Source of the DNA: Chloroflexota bacterium
Lineage (GTDB): Bacteria > Chloroflexota > Dormibacteria > Dormibacterales > Dormibacteraceae
Assembly: GCA_005883575.1 (NCBI GenBank)
Contig: VBFH01000069.1
Location: 1-46,341, forward strand
Reading direction: 5' to 3'
Length of the DNA stretch: 46,341 nucleotides
Of this stretch, positions 23,943 to 32,517 are shown one piece after another (within the stretch, counting starts at the first letter, position 1; each line of letters opens with the position of its first letter). Position numbers and translations under genes: made by a program. The notes beneath the pieces were generated by a model. The model made no database searches, was not told where the DNA came from, and worked only from the letters and a program-made list of their open reading frames with translations.

Positions 23943-24766
23943 CGTGAGCACGCAAATGAATGCAGGCCGAGGGCGATGAAGCCCGCAGCGACCGCGCCGA
24001 GCATGACGCGACCGAACGGTTCGTCGAGGAGAAACATGAATGCACCGCCGAATCCGTGGACGCGTGACGGATCGCGATGCAGGCCGCCCTGGAGGACAAA
24101 CCAGCCGACCAGCGTGAAGGTCACGCCACGCGAAACCATGCCGAGCCGGCCGAGGGTGTCGACGATCTTCTTTTCGGCCTTGTTCATCTCCATGCGTTTG
24201 AGGTCCTTGTTGAAGACGGCTCGATACGCGTCGGCGAACTGTCCCAACCCCACACCGATGGCGACGACGCCGATCGCGATGGTGGCGAGATGACCTGCCG
24301 GGTAGGAAAGGATGGTCGCGATCGCCGCCTGGGTCCCGTCGCGCGAGCGGGCCGGGCCGCTGCTGATCAGCAGTCGCAGGGCAAACAACACGATCGAGGA
24401 GTACGCGATGCCGCTCCAGACGAACCCGAGGCGCTCAGCGATTCCCACCGCGTCATCACCACGTTTCAGGGGATCGAAGATCGCGCGCACGAATCCCCAG
24501 ATCGAATAGGCGCCGAGGCCGATCGCTACGGCGAGGAGCATGACCCTGCCCGCCGGCCCACCCGTGAGGATCACCAGGCTGCCGGATTGATCGGTGGCTG
24601 TGCCTCCAAGTCCGAGCGCAAGGCCGAGGGCGAACGTGCCCATGGCCGCGTACAGCACGCCGCGGATCACGTAGCCGGCCCGTTCGAGGAACTCCAGCCA
24701 GGGGTTGGAGGCGCCCCTCTTGGTTACCGATCTTGCCCGCCTCGCGACGTGATGAGCGCTTGCCAT
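23912..24766 (-). CDS. DUF1206-family membrane protein
   Basis: The 284-residue protein contains three repeats of a two-helix unit: ERAGYVIRGVLYAAMGTFAL, ERLGFVWSGIAYSSIVLFAL and GRLGMVSRGVTFTLVGWFVL. This is the exact architecture of DUF1206 proteins (six helices). GVGLGQFADAYRAVFNKDLK and the loop KRMEMNKAEKK are further family-like parts. The function is unknown, though the family is common in actinobacteria and cyanobacteria. It is followed by the lipid kinase with a 31-bp overlap. Confidence 0.92.
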   Translation of the reverse strand: MASAHHVARRARSVTKRGASNPWLEFLERAGYVIRGVLYAAMGTFALGLALGLGGTATDQSGSLVILTGGPAGRVMLLAVAIGLGAYSIWGFVRAIFDPLKRGDDAVGIAERLGFVWSGIAYSSIVLFALRLLISSGPARSRDGTQAAIATILSYPAGHLATIAIGVVAIGVGLGQFADAYRAVFNKDLKRMEMNKAEKKIVDTLGRLGMVSRGVTFTLVGWFVLQGGLHRDPSRVHGFGGAFMFLLDEPFGRVMLGAVAAGFIALGLHSFACSRWVRLLGSPH

Positions 24767-24792
24767 CCGGTTGCGCTAGGGGAACGCTTGGA

Positions 24793-25545
24793 TCAGGGTT
24801 GGCACGCAGGACACCAGTACGCCAGCCTCGCCTGCTCTCCCTGCGCACGCACCTGGATTCGAGCCCCGCAGCGGGGGCATGGCCTGCCGCCACGCCCGTG
24901 GACGGCGCCTCTTCCATAGCCTGGGAAGCGTCGGCGCGGCCCGCCGTCGAGGTTGGCCCGCATCGCCTGACGTGCCGCCTCGAAAAGCGCAGCCAGCTCC
25001 TGGTCGCTGATCTCGGCCGCGCTTTTCCACGGATTGATTCGCCGCATCCACAATGCCTCGCAGCGATACACGTTGCCGATCCCGGCGGTGACACGCTGGT
25101 CAAGGAGCAGCTCGCCGATCGGTGTCGGGCCGAGCGAGCGGGCGCGCTCGATCACGTCGGCCACCGCCCAGCCGTCGGAGAGGATGTCCGGACCGAGATG
25201 TCCGACCTTGGGCACCTCGTCGCGGATCAGGTCGACGACAGGAGCTGCGAAGCACACGGCGACCACGTCATCGGTCTCGAGCAGCGCCCTCACCTGCCAG
25301 GCCGGACGACGCCACCGCTCGCCGCGCTTGTAGACGTGCCAGGCGCCGTTCATGCGCATGTGGGAGTGGATGGCGAGGCCGTTGTCGAAACGGATCACAA
25401 GGTGCTTTCCCACCGGCTTGACCTCGGTGACGGTGCATCCGGCGAGGCGCTTCAAACGGTCTGGACGAGCGACCCGGACTTGCTTGCCCTCGAGGCCGTC
25501 TCGCAGGGTCTCGGCGGTTCGCCAGATGGTGTCGCCTTCCGGCAC
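24793..25545 (-). CDS. nei: Formamidopyrimidine/endonuclease VIII-like DNA glycosylase
   Basis: The 250-residue enzyme starts MPEGDTIWRTAETLRDGL; Pro2 and Glu3 are the catalytic pair of Fpg/Nei enzymes. VKPVGKHLVIRFDNGLAIHS has the conserved lysine, LLLDQRVTAGIGNVYRCEAL is the helix-two-turn-helix, and CPRCG plus CPAC at the C terminus is the zinc finger. The PEGD start and the overall form fit actinobacterial Nei2/endonuclease VIII rather than MutM. It removes oxidised pyrimidines. It lies downstream of the R2lox gene in the same run, consistent with an oxidative-stress theme. Confidence 0.94.
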   Translation of the reverse strand: MPEGDTIWRTAETLRDGLEGKQVRVARPDRLKRLAGCTVTEVKPVGKHLVIRFDNGLAIHSHMRMNGAWHVYKRGERWRRPAWQVRALLETDDVVAVCFAAPVVDLIRDEVPKVGHLGPDILSDGWAVADVIERARSLGPTPIGELLLDQRVTAGIGNVYRCEALWMRRINPWKSAAEISDQELAALFEAARQAMRANLDGGPRRRFPGYGRGAVHGRGGRPCPRCGARIQVRAQGEQARLAYWCPACQP

Positions 25546-25551
25546 GCGACT

Positions 25552-25836
25552 CTACAGTTGGAGCAAGAAGACTGGCGCTGCCGCGGCGAACATGGCGATG
25601 GCCTGCAGAGCAAGGACAAGCATTGCTTGTCTCGGCGCTCTTGGCAGCCACGTGATCGCGAAAAAGGCCATGACTGGAACCTGGCCCGCCATCAGGAGCT
25701 GCCAGAGATGCGCAGCCGTGCCTTCGTCCGCTTCGCGCGCCGTGCCGAAAAATGCGATATGCCCGAGAACGATGACGAGCGCCACCAGCGACATCGCCGG
25801 CGGGACCAGCGCGCTAGGCCGTCTCAGCGTGGACAA
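25552..25836 (-). CDS. Small three-helix membrane protein
   Basis: The 94-residue product has hydrophobic segments at about residues 12-30, 44-64 and 68-92 (MSLVALVIVLGHIAFFGTAR, QLLMAGQVPVMAFFAITWLP, MLVLALQAIAMFAAAAPVFL). I recognise no family. The frame begins with TTG at 25836, inside the end of the R2lox gene (23 bp overlap); an ATG at 25794 is the alternative. It sits between R2lox and Nei on the same strand with tight spacing, so it is likely real and cotranscribed. Confidence 0.6.
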   Translation of the reverse strand: MSTLRRPSALVPPAMSLVALVIVLGHIAFFGTAREADEGTAAHLWQLLMAGQVPVMAFFAITWLPRAPRQAMLVLALQAIAMFAAAAPVFLLQL

Positions 25837-26749
25837 GTTGAGTTGTCATCTCGTCTTCCGACAGATCAACGATCTGTGCCTTGACGATCTCATCGATGCT
25901 CTTGCCCCGGTCGCGTTCGAGGACCTTCATCCGCTTGTCGAACTGGGTGCTCGCGTAGTCGAGGTACGTTTCCATGCGCTGCCCGAACGGGCCGTGATCG
26001 TCATCGTAGTTTTCCCAGAACTCACTCACCACACCCAACGCGGGGCGGAGCAGCTCGTTCATGCGCTGGTTCATGACCTCCCAACCATCGGGCGATGCGT
26101 TGATGAGACGGTCGAGCAGAAAGACGCCGTACCGAATGTGCCGGCTCTCATCCCGCGCAAGCAGGCGGATTCCGTCGAGCAACCCCGGCAGCTTGCCATT
26201 GGCCTCGAGCGACTGGCGGAACCCGTGATAGCCGGTCTCGGCGAGAACGCCCTCGATCACCATGTTGTAGGTCACCGACGCCCGGATCTGCGCTTCGACG
26301 GATTGATCGGTCTTGAGCGCGTTGAGGGAGGTCGGCAGGTCGACCAGGAAGAGCTGCTTGTAGCTCGGGGTCAGGTAGCGCTCCAGGTCTCCACGTGCAA
26401 CCGCGACCTCGTCGAGCCAGCGCCGGAAAAACTCGACGTGCTTGGCCTCCTCCCACAGGAATGAGGTGAGGTAGATCTCCTCCTCGAGCCTGCCTTCGCC
26501 GGCGATGGCCATGATGAGGGGCAGCAAATCGCTGGTGACGCCTTCCTCGCCGGCCTGGAAGAGGGTCAGAGTGCGGAGGAGGAAGTCTCGCTCGGTGTCA
26601 TCAAATCCCACCCACTCGGCGCCATCGCGCGAAAAGTCCAGCGCCTGCGGGTCCCAGGTACCGAGCTTTTTTGCTTTCTGGAAGAGGCGCATCGGCACCG
26701 ATTCCCAGTCCAGGCCGCGACCGGAAATGGTCGCGTACCGATCGCGCAC
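25814..26749 (-). CDS. R2-like ligand-binding oxidase (R2lox)
   Basis: The 311-residue protein is a ferritin-like Mn/Fe oxidase of the R2lox family (M. tuberculosis Rv0233 type). With the GTG at 26749 as start, key residues fall almost on Rv0233 numbering: Glu68 and Val71 in QAGEEGVTSDL, Glu101 and His104 in WEEAKHVEFF, Tyr161 and Glu166 in SVTYNMVIEG, and Glu201 and His204 in DESRHIRYG. The Val and Tyr of the known valine-tyrosine ether crosslink are both present. This length match is why the longer frame from 26854 is rejected. The physiological substrate is unknown; it starts a run with Nei and membrane-lipid genes. Confidence 0.95.
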   Translation of the reverse strand: MRDRYATISGRGLDWESVPMRLFQKAKKLGTWDPQALDFSRDGAEWVGFDDTERDFLLRTLTLFQAGEEGVTSDLLPLIMAIAGEGRLEEEIYLTSFLWEEAKHVEFFRRWLDEVAVARGDLERYLTPSYKQLFLVDLPTSLNALKTDQSVEAQIRASVTYNMVIEGVLAETGYHGFRQSLEANGKLPGLLDGIRLLARDESRHIRYGVFLLDRLINASPDGWEVMNQRMNELLRPALGVVSEFWENYDDDHGPFGQRMETYLDYASTQFDKRMKVLERDRGKSIDEIVKAQIVDLSEDEMTTQLVHAETA

Positions 26750-26896
26750 GAAGGCGGCGGTCAAAGTCCGCCCAGTGTAGTCCGGACGCCAGCACGCAGC
26801 CCTCGCCTGACTGATCCACGGCCTCGCGGCGATCAAAGGAACAGTCGAGGGCACCCAACAGCACGACCTACGCGTCGGGAAGACGACGACTTCGCT

Positions 26897-27937
26897 TCAG
26901 GCAGGTGAGGTCCTAAGCGGCGCGCCCACCTCGTGTAGGTAGCTCAGGATCTCGCGGTACGAACGGTAGATCGAAGTCTCATGGTAGGGAACGCTGACCT
27001 CGGCGCAGTACGCGCGCACGATCGCATGGGCGCGGCGGATATTGCAGCGGGGCATGGTCGGGAAGAGGTGATGCTCGATCTGGTAGTTGAGCGAGCCGTA
27101 GAGCAGGTCCGTCAGAGGGTGGGACTTCACATTCCGCGCGGTCAACACCTGGGAGCGGAGGAAATCGAGCTCCTGCCCCGGTTCGATCTGGGGCATGCCC
27201 TTGTGGTTGGGGGCGAAGACCGAGGCCAGGTAGAACCCGCCGACGCACTTCTGGACGACGATCACCAACACCGCACGCCAGGGACCCACGATCGCCACCA
27301 GCAGCGCGATGTAGGCGATCGCATGCAGACAAAGCAAGCCGACCTCGATCCAGCGAAGCCGGCTGGGTTGGCGGATCAGGAACTTGACGCTCGCGACGTG
27401 CATGGCCCACCCGAGCCCGAAGAGCAGCGGGAAAAAGAGGCCTGCCTGGTGGCGCACGATCCAGCGGGCGGGCCCGGTCTTGGCCAGGGCCTGCTCCTCG
27501 GAATAGGCGATCACGCCGACGCCGATGTCCGGATCGAGGTCCTGGTGGTTCGGATTGCCGTGGTGGCGGTTGTGCTTGTCCACCCACCAGCCATGACTCA
27601 TGCCAAGCAGCCCGTTACCGGTCAGCACCCCGATCAGGGTGTTGAGACGCCGGCTGGGAAACATCTGCTTGTGCCCTGAGTCGTGGAGCTGAAAGCCGAG
27701 CTGGCCGGAAGCAAAGCCGAGCACGGCGGCAACCAGCGCGGTCGCCCACCAGCTGTGAACGAGCGCCAGCACCCAAAAGCACACTCCGAAGAAGAGTGCG
27801 TTCGTGACGAGCATCAGGGCGTAGTAACCGGGGCGCTTTTGCATCAGTCCGGCGGCTTCGACCCGCCGCTTCAGCTCCGCATAGGCCGATGAGATCTGGG
27901 CTGGGGGCGCAGGTTTGGAGACGGCAATCGCCGACAT
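26897..27937 (-). CDS. Membrane fatty-acid desaturase (acyl-lipid/front-end type)
   Basis: The 346-residue membrane enzyme has the three histidine boxes that hold the di-iron site: HDSGH at 85-89, HNRHH at 122-126 and QIEHH at 286-290. The Gln in the third box is typical of front-end (delta-5/6) desaturases and linoleoyl-CoA desaturase-like proteins. Three to four helices lie around 40-115, 165-185 and 195-245. AGGAG lies about 7 nt upstream of the ATG at 27937. It diverges from the DEAD-box helicase gene across 258 bp. An electron donor is not encoded nearby. Confidence 0.94.
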   Translation of the reverse strand: MSAIAVSKPAPPAQISSAYAELKRRVEAAGLMQKRPGYYALMLVTNALFFGVCFWVLALVHSWWATALVAAVLGFASGQLGFQLHDSGHKQMFPSRRLNTLIGVLTGNGLLGMSHGWWVDKHNRHHGNPNHQDLDPDIGVGVIAYSEEQALAKTGPARWIVRHQAGLFFPLLFGLGWAMHVASVKFLIRQPSRLRWIEVGLLCLHAIAYIALLVAIVGPWRAVLVIVVQKCVGGFYLASVFAPNHKGMPQIEPGQELDFLRSQVLTARNVKSHPLTDLLYGSLNYQIEHHLFPTMPRCNIRRAHAIVRAYCAEVSVPYHETSIYRSYREILSYLHEVGAPLRTSPA

Positions 27938-28195
27938 CGTGGCTCCTTGGACTCGAACTGGCTTTCTCGCGAGAGGCGCGTTCGAGATGCACCCGTCGCC
28001 AGTAACGCCGGAGGGAACGGCGTTGGCCGCATGATACTGCGCCACGGCATTTCTACGGCTTCATTCGTACGATCCGGTACACTGGCCAAGACGCACCGGT
28101 TGCGTCGCCCGCTCGGGTCCTCTCTTCCTGTCACAACACAGAGTCCTGTAGCTCACGGCAAATAAGAAGAAAGAGAGAGGCACCCTGGAGCTTCG
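27938..28195. other. Divergent intergenic region, desaturase / DEAD-box helicase
   Basis: This 258-bp gap holds both divergent promoters. AT content rises near 28050-28090 and again at 28160-28180 (AATAAGAAGAAAGAGAGAGG), a purine-rich leader just before the helicase start. No clear -35/-10 pair, hairpin or cold-shock box could be assigned by eye. Confidence 0.4.
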
Positions 28196-29419
28196 TTGGA
28201 GACATTCGCCGAAGCCGGCGTGAGCGCGCGCGTTCTGGCAGCGCTTACACGGCAAGAAATCAACACCCCTAACCGGGTACAGCTGGAATCGATCCCCGCC
28301 CTTCTGGACGGTCGTGACGTGGTCATTCAATCGCCGACTGGAAGCGGCAAAACCTTCGCCTTCCTGATCCCGCTCATCGAGCGGTTTGAGCCTGGCAAGC
28401 CCGGCCCACGCGGCCTTGTGGTCGCACCGACGCGTGAGCTGGCGATCCAGGTCCAGAGCGTCTTCGAGTCGCTGGATTCGGGACTGGTGAGCGCCCTGCT
28501 CTACGGAGGCGTCGGTTACCACCAGCAGATCCAGACCTTGAGGCGAGGCGTCGATATCGTGATCGGCACGCCCGGGCGCATCCTGGACATGTTCCAGAGG
28601 AAGCTCTTCTCGATGAGCCGTGTGGAGTACCTGGTCCTCGACGAAGCGGACCAGATGCTGGACGCCGGCTTTGCCCCTGACGTCGAACGGATCCTTGGCC
28701 TGACCTACCAGCCGCAGACCGTGCTCGCCTCGGCCACGATGCCGGACTGGGTCTCGCGGATGATCGCCAAGCACCTGCGTGACCCACTGCGGGTCAAAGT
28801 CGTCACCGAGGGACCGTCGCTCCTGGAGCACGGCCTGGTCCACACCAACTCCGGACTGAAGCTCCGGGTGCTCAGCGAGATCCTTCATCAAGGTCGAAGC
28901 GCTATCGTTTTCGGCCGTACCAAGCACGGTGTGCGCAGGTTGAACCGCGACCTGCAGCGCCTGGGCCACAAATCGGTCGAGCTGCAGGGCAACATGGCCC
29001 AGAACGCGCGCGACCATGTGATGGAGTCCTTCCGCAACCAGCGCGCCGACGTGCTGGTGGCAACAAACGTCGCGGCACGGGGCCTGGACCTCAGCCACGT
29101 CGGCCTGGTCATCAACTACGAGCTGCCCGACACCGCCGACGCCCTGACCCACCGTATCGGCCGCACGGCGCGCAACGGAAATACCGGGCGCGCTCTCACG
29201 TTCATCACCGCCGACGACCACGACAAGTGGGCAAAGCTGCGCCGCCAGGGCGCCCCCGCCCTGCGGCCGGTGGACGCGTCGGCCTATGCGCGCAGCGGGG
29301 ATTGGCTCTACCTCGAGGAAGTGGCACACGCGGCCGCGCCTCCGGCGCTTGGTCGCGACCGCCGGCGGCCCCGGCCCGGACGCCGCCGGCCTGGGACCCG
29401 GGGCTTTATTCGAGCTTGA
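28196..29419 (+). CDS. DEAD-box ATP-dependent RNA helicase
   Basis: The 407-residue protein has the full DEAD-box set: a Q motif in NRVQLESIP (Gln29), SPTGSGKT at 46-53, PTREL near 78-82, TPGR, VLDEADQML with DEAD at 149-152, SAT at 179-181, then ARGLD and HRIGRTAR in the second RecA domain. The tail is short and basic (GRDRRRPRPGRRRPGTRG), a likely RNA-binding extension. The start is TTG at 28196 after a purine-rich leader; no ATG is available before the Q motif. Such helicases often remodel RNA in the cold, which fits the divergent desaturase. Confidence 0.95.
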   Translation: METFAEAGVSARVLAALTRQEINTPNRVQLESIPALLDGRDVVIQSPTGSGKTFAFLIPLIERFEPGKPGPRGLVVAPTRELAIQVQSVFESLDSGLVSALLYGGVGYHQQIQTLRRGVDIVIGTPGRILDMFQRKLFSMSRVEYLVLDEADQMLDAGFAPDVERILGLTYQPQTVLASATMPDWVSRMIAKHLRDPLRVKVVTEGPSLLEHGLVHTNSGLKLRVLSEILHQGRSAIVFGRTKHGVRRLNRDLQRLGHKSVELQGNMAQNARDHVMESFRNQRADVLVATNVAARGLDLSHVGLVINYELPDTADALTHRIGRTARNGNTGRALTFITADDHDKWAKLRRQGAPALRPVDASAYARSGDWLYLEEVAHAAAPPALGRDRRRPRPGRRRPGTRGFIRA

Positions 29420-29521
29420 CCTGGGGAGCCAAGGACTAGACTGGAGCCACACCCGACAGGCTGGCGTTTCCTCCCGCGAACCTGCCGATCGCTTAGCCGA
29501 GAAGGACATGGGAGGTCCGCC

Positions 29522-29845
29522 GTGGACGCTAACCGCGTCGCCGCCGCTCTGCTGGTTGATGACGATCCCGACTCGCAGCAGGCCAATCAGCACCGGCTAG
29601 AGGGGGATGGCTACATGGTCGCCCTGGCTCGAGACCAGAACGATGGGTTGGCTCGGGCAAAGCAAACGGCACCCAATGTGATCTTCATCCACCTCGTCTC
29701 AGGTGAAGCGGGAAGCATGAGCTTCATCCAGGCCCTGCGCTCCGAAGATGCGTGCCGGCACATCCGCGTCGTCGTCCTGCGCAACCAGCCCAGGGCCGAT
29801 GTGGCCCGGAAGAAGCTCCGAACGGTCCCGCGGGACGGCTGGTAG
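29522..29845 (+). CDS. Degenerate response-regulator receiver domain
   Basis: The 107-residue product resembles a stand-alone receiver domain: LLVDDDPDSQQANQHRLEGD gives the acidic cluster and first helix, and FIQALRSEDACRHIRVVVLR gives helix 3 to strand 4. The phosphoacceptor position reads IFIHLV, so His stands where Asp is expected. The conserved Lys near strand 5 is not evident. The frame stops at 29845, but the next frame continues GRLVEAARLAHIKDALATLR to 29940, as if one base had shifted the last helix away. GTG start with GGGAGGT upstream. It is either a pseudo-receiver or a damaged gene. Confidence 0.65.
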   Translation: MDANRVAAALLVDDDPDSQQANQHRLEGDGYMVALARDQNDGLARAKQTAPNVIFIHLVSGEAGSMSFIQALRSEDACRHIRVVVLRNQPRADVARKKLRTVPRDGW

Positions 29846-29987
29846 AGGCGGCCCGCCTGGCACACATAAAGGACGCCCTGGCCACGCTGCGCGATCCGGT
29901 CGCAGGAGGCTCGAGCGCGATGCCGCCGCCGGAAAGTTGACGCCCACCGCGTAACGACCGAGCGGGCCGGCCTGAAGTGCGCATCGA

Positions 29988-30593
29988 TCAGCTCGGTGGT
30001 GGTGGCCCCGGCTGGATCGCAAAGACGATCAGGGTCGTGAAGGTGAAGCCGTCAGCCTGAAGGCCGTAGCAGCCGGGTGCAATCCCCGGCGTGATCTGGC
30101 CATCCCACTCGCGCCATCTTGTGGCCGAGTGCGGCGGGCTGAATTCGACTCCGAGCGCCCCGACGGGCGATGAGTGTGCGTCGGACGTGGACTGCAGCGG
30201 CATCCCGCCGGACCCGTCGAGCTGGTGCCCTCGGACGATGAGCGGGCCGTCGTATTCGGGACTGATCAGCAGAAGGGCGGCTTCTCCGGCGAACCACCTG
30301 TCCTGCCCTGACAAGAAGACCGGCCACGTGCCATATCCATAGGTCGGGATCTCGTCTTGCTTGGAGGTCGACCCTGACTCGACGGTCTGGGTGGGCGTCA
30401 CTGGGCACTCGGCGCCGGGGGCCACGGTTGGCAGCTCAAGCTCGCGAGAATACAGGTCTTGCAGCTTAGGTGTCGTCGCAGCCTGCGTTGGCTGCGTTGG
30501 GGCCGTATCACACGCCACGGAGCACAGGCCAAATGCAGCGGTCGCGAAAAACCACGCAGGCGTAGCAGCTCGAGCCGGCCAACCGATGCCCAT
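29988..30593 (-). CDS. Putative secreted lipoprotein, unknown function
   Basis: The 201-residue protein has an N-terminal hydrophobic segment (ATPAWFFATAAFGLCSVACD) ending in a lipobox-like SVAC, then a Thr/Gln/Pro-rich linker (APTQPTQAATTPK). A globular part rich in Gly, Pro and aromatic residues follows (YGYGTWPVFLSGQDRWFAGE, YDGPLIVRGHQLDGSGGMPL). I recognise no family. ATG at 30593 is used; a GTG at 30611 is possible. It is probably anchored outside the membrane. The neighbours do not explain its role. Confidence 0.65.
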   Translation of the reverse strand: MGIGWPARAATPAWFFATAAFGLCSVACDTAPTQPTQAATTPKLQDLYSRELELPTVAPGAECPVTPTQTVESGSTSKQDEIPTYGYGTWPVFLSGQDRWFAGEAALLLISPEYDGPLIVRGHQLDGSGGMPLQSTSDAHSSPVGALGVEFSPPHSATRWREWDGQITPGIAPGCYGLQADGFTFTTLIVFAIQPGPPPPS

Positions 30594-30656
30594 ATTGGTC
30601 AGATTTTGCACCCCCTCGCCTCAGCGGTTCGGGCTCCAATTCCTGCACGACAGGCA

Positions 30657-31358
30657 TCAAGCTTCCAACCCCTGAATGAACTCGAGGCTCGAAAGCGTAT
30701 CCCGGCTTGGCATGTACTCCAGCCCGATGGGCCCGGCATAGCCCGCTGCGCGCAGCACCGCCAATTGGTGCGCCCAGTCGACCTTTCCGGTACCTGGCTC
30801 ATGGCGACCAGGCAGGTCGGCGACGTGCACGTGGCCGACAAGGTGGCCAGAACCGGCCAGGACCTCCGCCGGCTCTTCACCCATCACGATCGAGTGGTAC
30901 ATGTCGTAGAGCAGACGGACCGCAGGCTGATTCACATTCCGGATGACATCCAGGGCTTCTACCGTCGAATCGAGGAAGTAGCCAGGGTGATCTGCAAGGG
31001 TGTTGAGCGGCTCGAGCAGGAGCCAGACGTCAGCCTTTGACGCGATCGGTGCCGCCCGGCTCAGAGCTTGCGTGATCGCCTCGAGCTGTCGTCTTCTGTC
31101 TGCATTCGGAATGGTGTCGCCTGAAAGCACGATCACGTTGCGTGCGTTGAGTCGAGTCGCCACGCGGGTGGAGCGCTCAACTCCCTCAAGAAACTCGGTG
31201 TGAGTCGCCGGGTCGACCAGCCGCCCTGTGGGCTCGGAAACAAAGTCGGTGACAGTGATTCCGGTCTCGCGTAGCGCTCTCTCGACCTCTTCGAGGTCCT
31301 TGTCGGTCGTAGTCCAGAATTCCACTTGAGTGAAGCCCGCGGCAGCCGCTGAGCGCAC
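30657..31358 (-). CDS. Sugar-phosphate isomerase/epimerase (hydroxypyruvate isomerase-like TIM barrel)
   Basis: The frame encodes an AP-endonuclease-2-type TIM barrel: AAAGFTQVEFWTTTDKDLEE, LNARNVIVLSGDTIPNADRR, VWLLLEPLNTLADHPGYFLD (metal-binding Glu), VRLLYDMYHSIVMGEEPAEV (Asp, His), GHVHVADLPGRHEPGTG, and GPIGLEYMP (last Glu). This matches Hyi/OtnI-like enzymes. The GTG at 31358 is internal to the fold: the frame stays open upstream and encodes LSPCIEWLFADGGRPFPDRV, the normal first strand. No ATG, GTG or TTG occurs there, so the real start may be CTG at 31427 or 31421. It follows the dehydrogenase gene directly. Confidence 0.85.
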   Translation of the reverse strand: MRSAAAAGFTQVEFWTTTDKDLEEVERALRETGITVTDFVSEPTGRLVDPATHTEFLEGVERSTRVATRLNARNVIVLSGDTIPNADRRRQLEAITQALSRAAPIASKADVWLLLEPLNTLADHPGYFLDSTVEALDVIRNVNQPAVRLLYDMYHSIVMGEEPAEVLAGSGHLVGHVHVADLPGRHEPGTGKVDWAHQLAVLRAAGYAGPIGLEYMPSRDTLSSLEFIQGLEA

Positions 31359-31445
31359 TCGATCCGGAAACGGACGGCCACCATCGGCGAAAAGCCACTC
31401 GATGCATGGTGAAAGAATCAGGGTCAGGGCGTTCCAGTCACCGCC

Positions 31446-32513
31446 TCATTCGCCATACGTCAGGACGCAATGCACGAGTCCTTCGGCACCCTGGTCGACC
31501 AGCGCGTAAGCCTCCGGAGCTCGGCTGATCGGAAACTCGTGGGTGAACAGCGGTGCAAGGTCGAGTTGCGTCAGCAGTTGAGTCACCAGCTCCTGGCGCC
31601 GGCCGGTATCCCAAAGGGGCCCGAGATCTGGATTCAGCGAGCCGACTTGTGACGAGATGATTCGCGGCCGGTTGTGATGGAACTCTCCGGCGAGATTCAG
31701 GCTTTCGAAGGTGCCGCCATACCAGCTCAAAGCAATCACTCGCCCGCCTAAGCCCACCGCCCGAATCGCCTCATTCAAAGCAGGTGGCGCACCCGAAACC
31801 TCGATGACGACATCGGCTCCACGGTTCTGGGTAAGCGTTCTGACTTTCTCGGCCACGCCGCCCTCGCCTGGATCGACGACGACGTTTGCTCCCTGTCGTC
31901 TGGCCAGCTCTCGACGGAAGGTTATGCGGTCGACGCCAATTACAAGACCGGCCCCGGCCCGGCGCACGAGCTGTGTTACCAGCAGACCGATCACGCCAAG
32001 CCCTGACACGACAACGACGTCGCCCAGCGACGGCCGCGCATCCAGCACGCCATTCAGGGCAGTGTTCAGATTGGCGTTCAGCACGCCTAGACGGGGGTCG
32101 ATGCGATCCGGCAGTGGAACTGCTGTGTTTGCGGTCGTCACCACCAAGCTCTGGTGCGGCGAATAGGTAAAAACCACGTCGCCAATCGACGGTGACGTGA
32201 CGCCTTCTCCAGTCTCGACGACCCGCCCCACGTTCGCATAACCGTATGTGAGCGGGTAGCTCCAGTCAGGTTTCTCTGAATGCGAGAAGAGTCGGGTCGA
32301 GGGATCGAGTCGCAATTGCCACTGAGGGGCGCGCCCGCGGTAGACATTCATCTCCGTGCCTGCGCTGATGCCTGAGAACAACGTCTCGATCTGAACCTCA
32401 TGCGGTCCTGGGGCAGGCACGGTGACCTGATGAACCTCGACCTGTCGAGGCCCTGTAAGGACCGCCACCTTCGCACTCCCGGCGGGCACCGCCGCCCCTA
32501 CTCCACCGAGCAA
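31446..32513 (-). CDS. Medium-chain dehydrogenase, BchC/zinc-binding alcohol dehydrogenase-like
   Basis: The 355-residue protein has a GroES-like N-terminal domain (TLFSGISAGTEMNVYRGRAP) and a Rossmann domain with VVVSGLGVIGLLVTQLVRRA around residues 166-185, then VDRITFRRELARRQGANVV. The usual catalytic-zinc Cys of alcohol dehydrogenases is replaced by SGISAGTE. This is seen in the BchC-like branch of NAD(P)-dependent dehydrogenases. The first 15 residues from TTG at 32513 are not domain-like, so a later GTG start (near codon 16) is possible. It is followed by the TIM-barrel isomerase gene, so both may act on one sugar-like substrate. Confidence 0.87.
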   Translation of the reverse strand: MLGGVGAAVPAGSAKVAVLTGPRQVEVHQVTVPAPGPHEVQIETLFSGISAGTEMNVYRGRAPQWQLRLDPSTRLFSHSEKPDWSYPLTYGYANVGRVVETGEGVTSPSIGDVVFTYSPHQSLVVTTANTAVPLPDRIDPRLGVLNANLNTALNGVLDARPSLGDVVVVSGLGVIGLLVTQLVRRAGAGLVIGVDRITFRRELARRQGANVVVDPGEGGVAEKVRTLTQNRGADVVIEVSGAPPALNEAIRAVGLGGRVIALSWYGGTFESLNLAGEFHHNRPRIISSQVGSLNPDLGPLWDTGRRQELVTQLLTQLDLAPLFTHEFPISRAPEAYALVDQGAEGLVHCVLTYGE

Positions 32514-32517
32514 ACGC

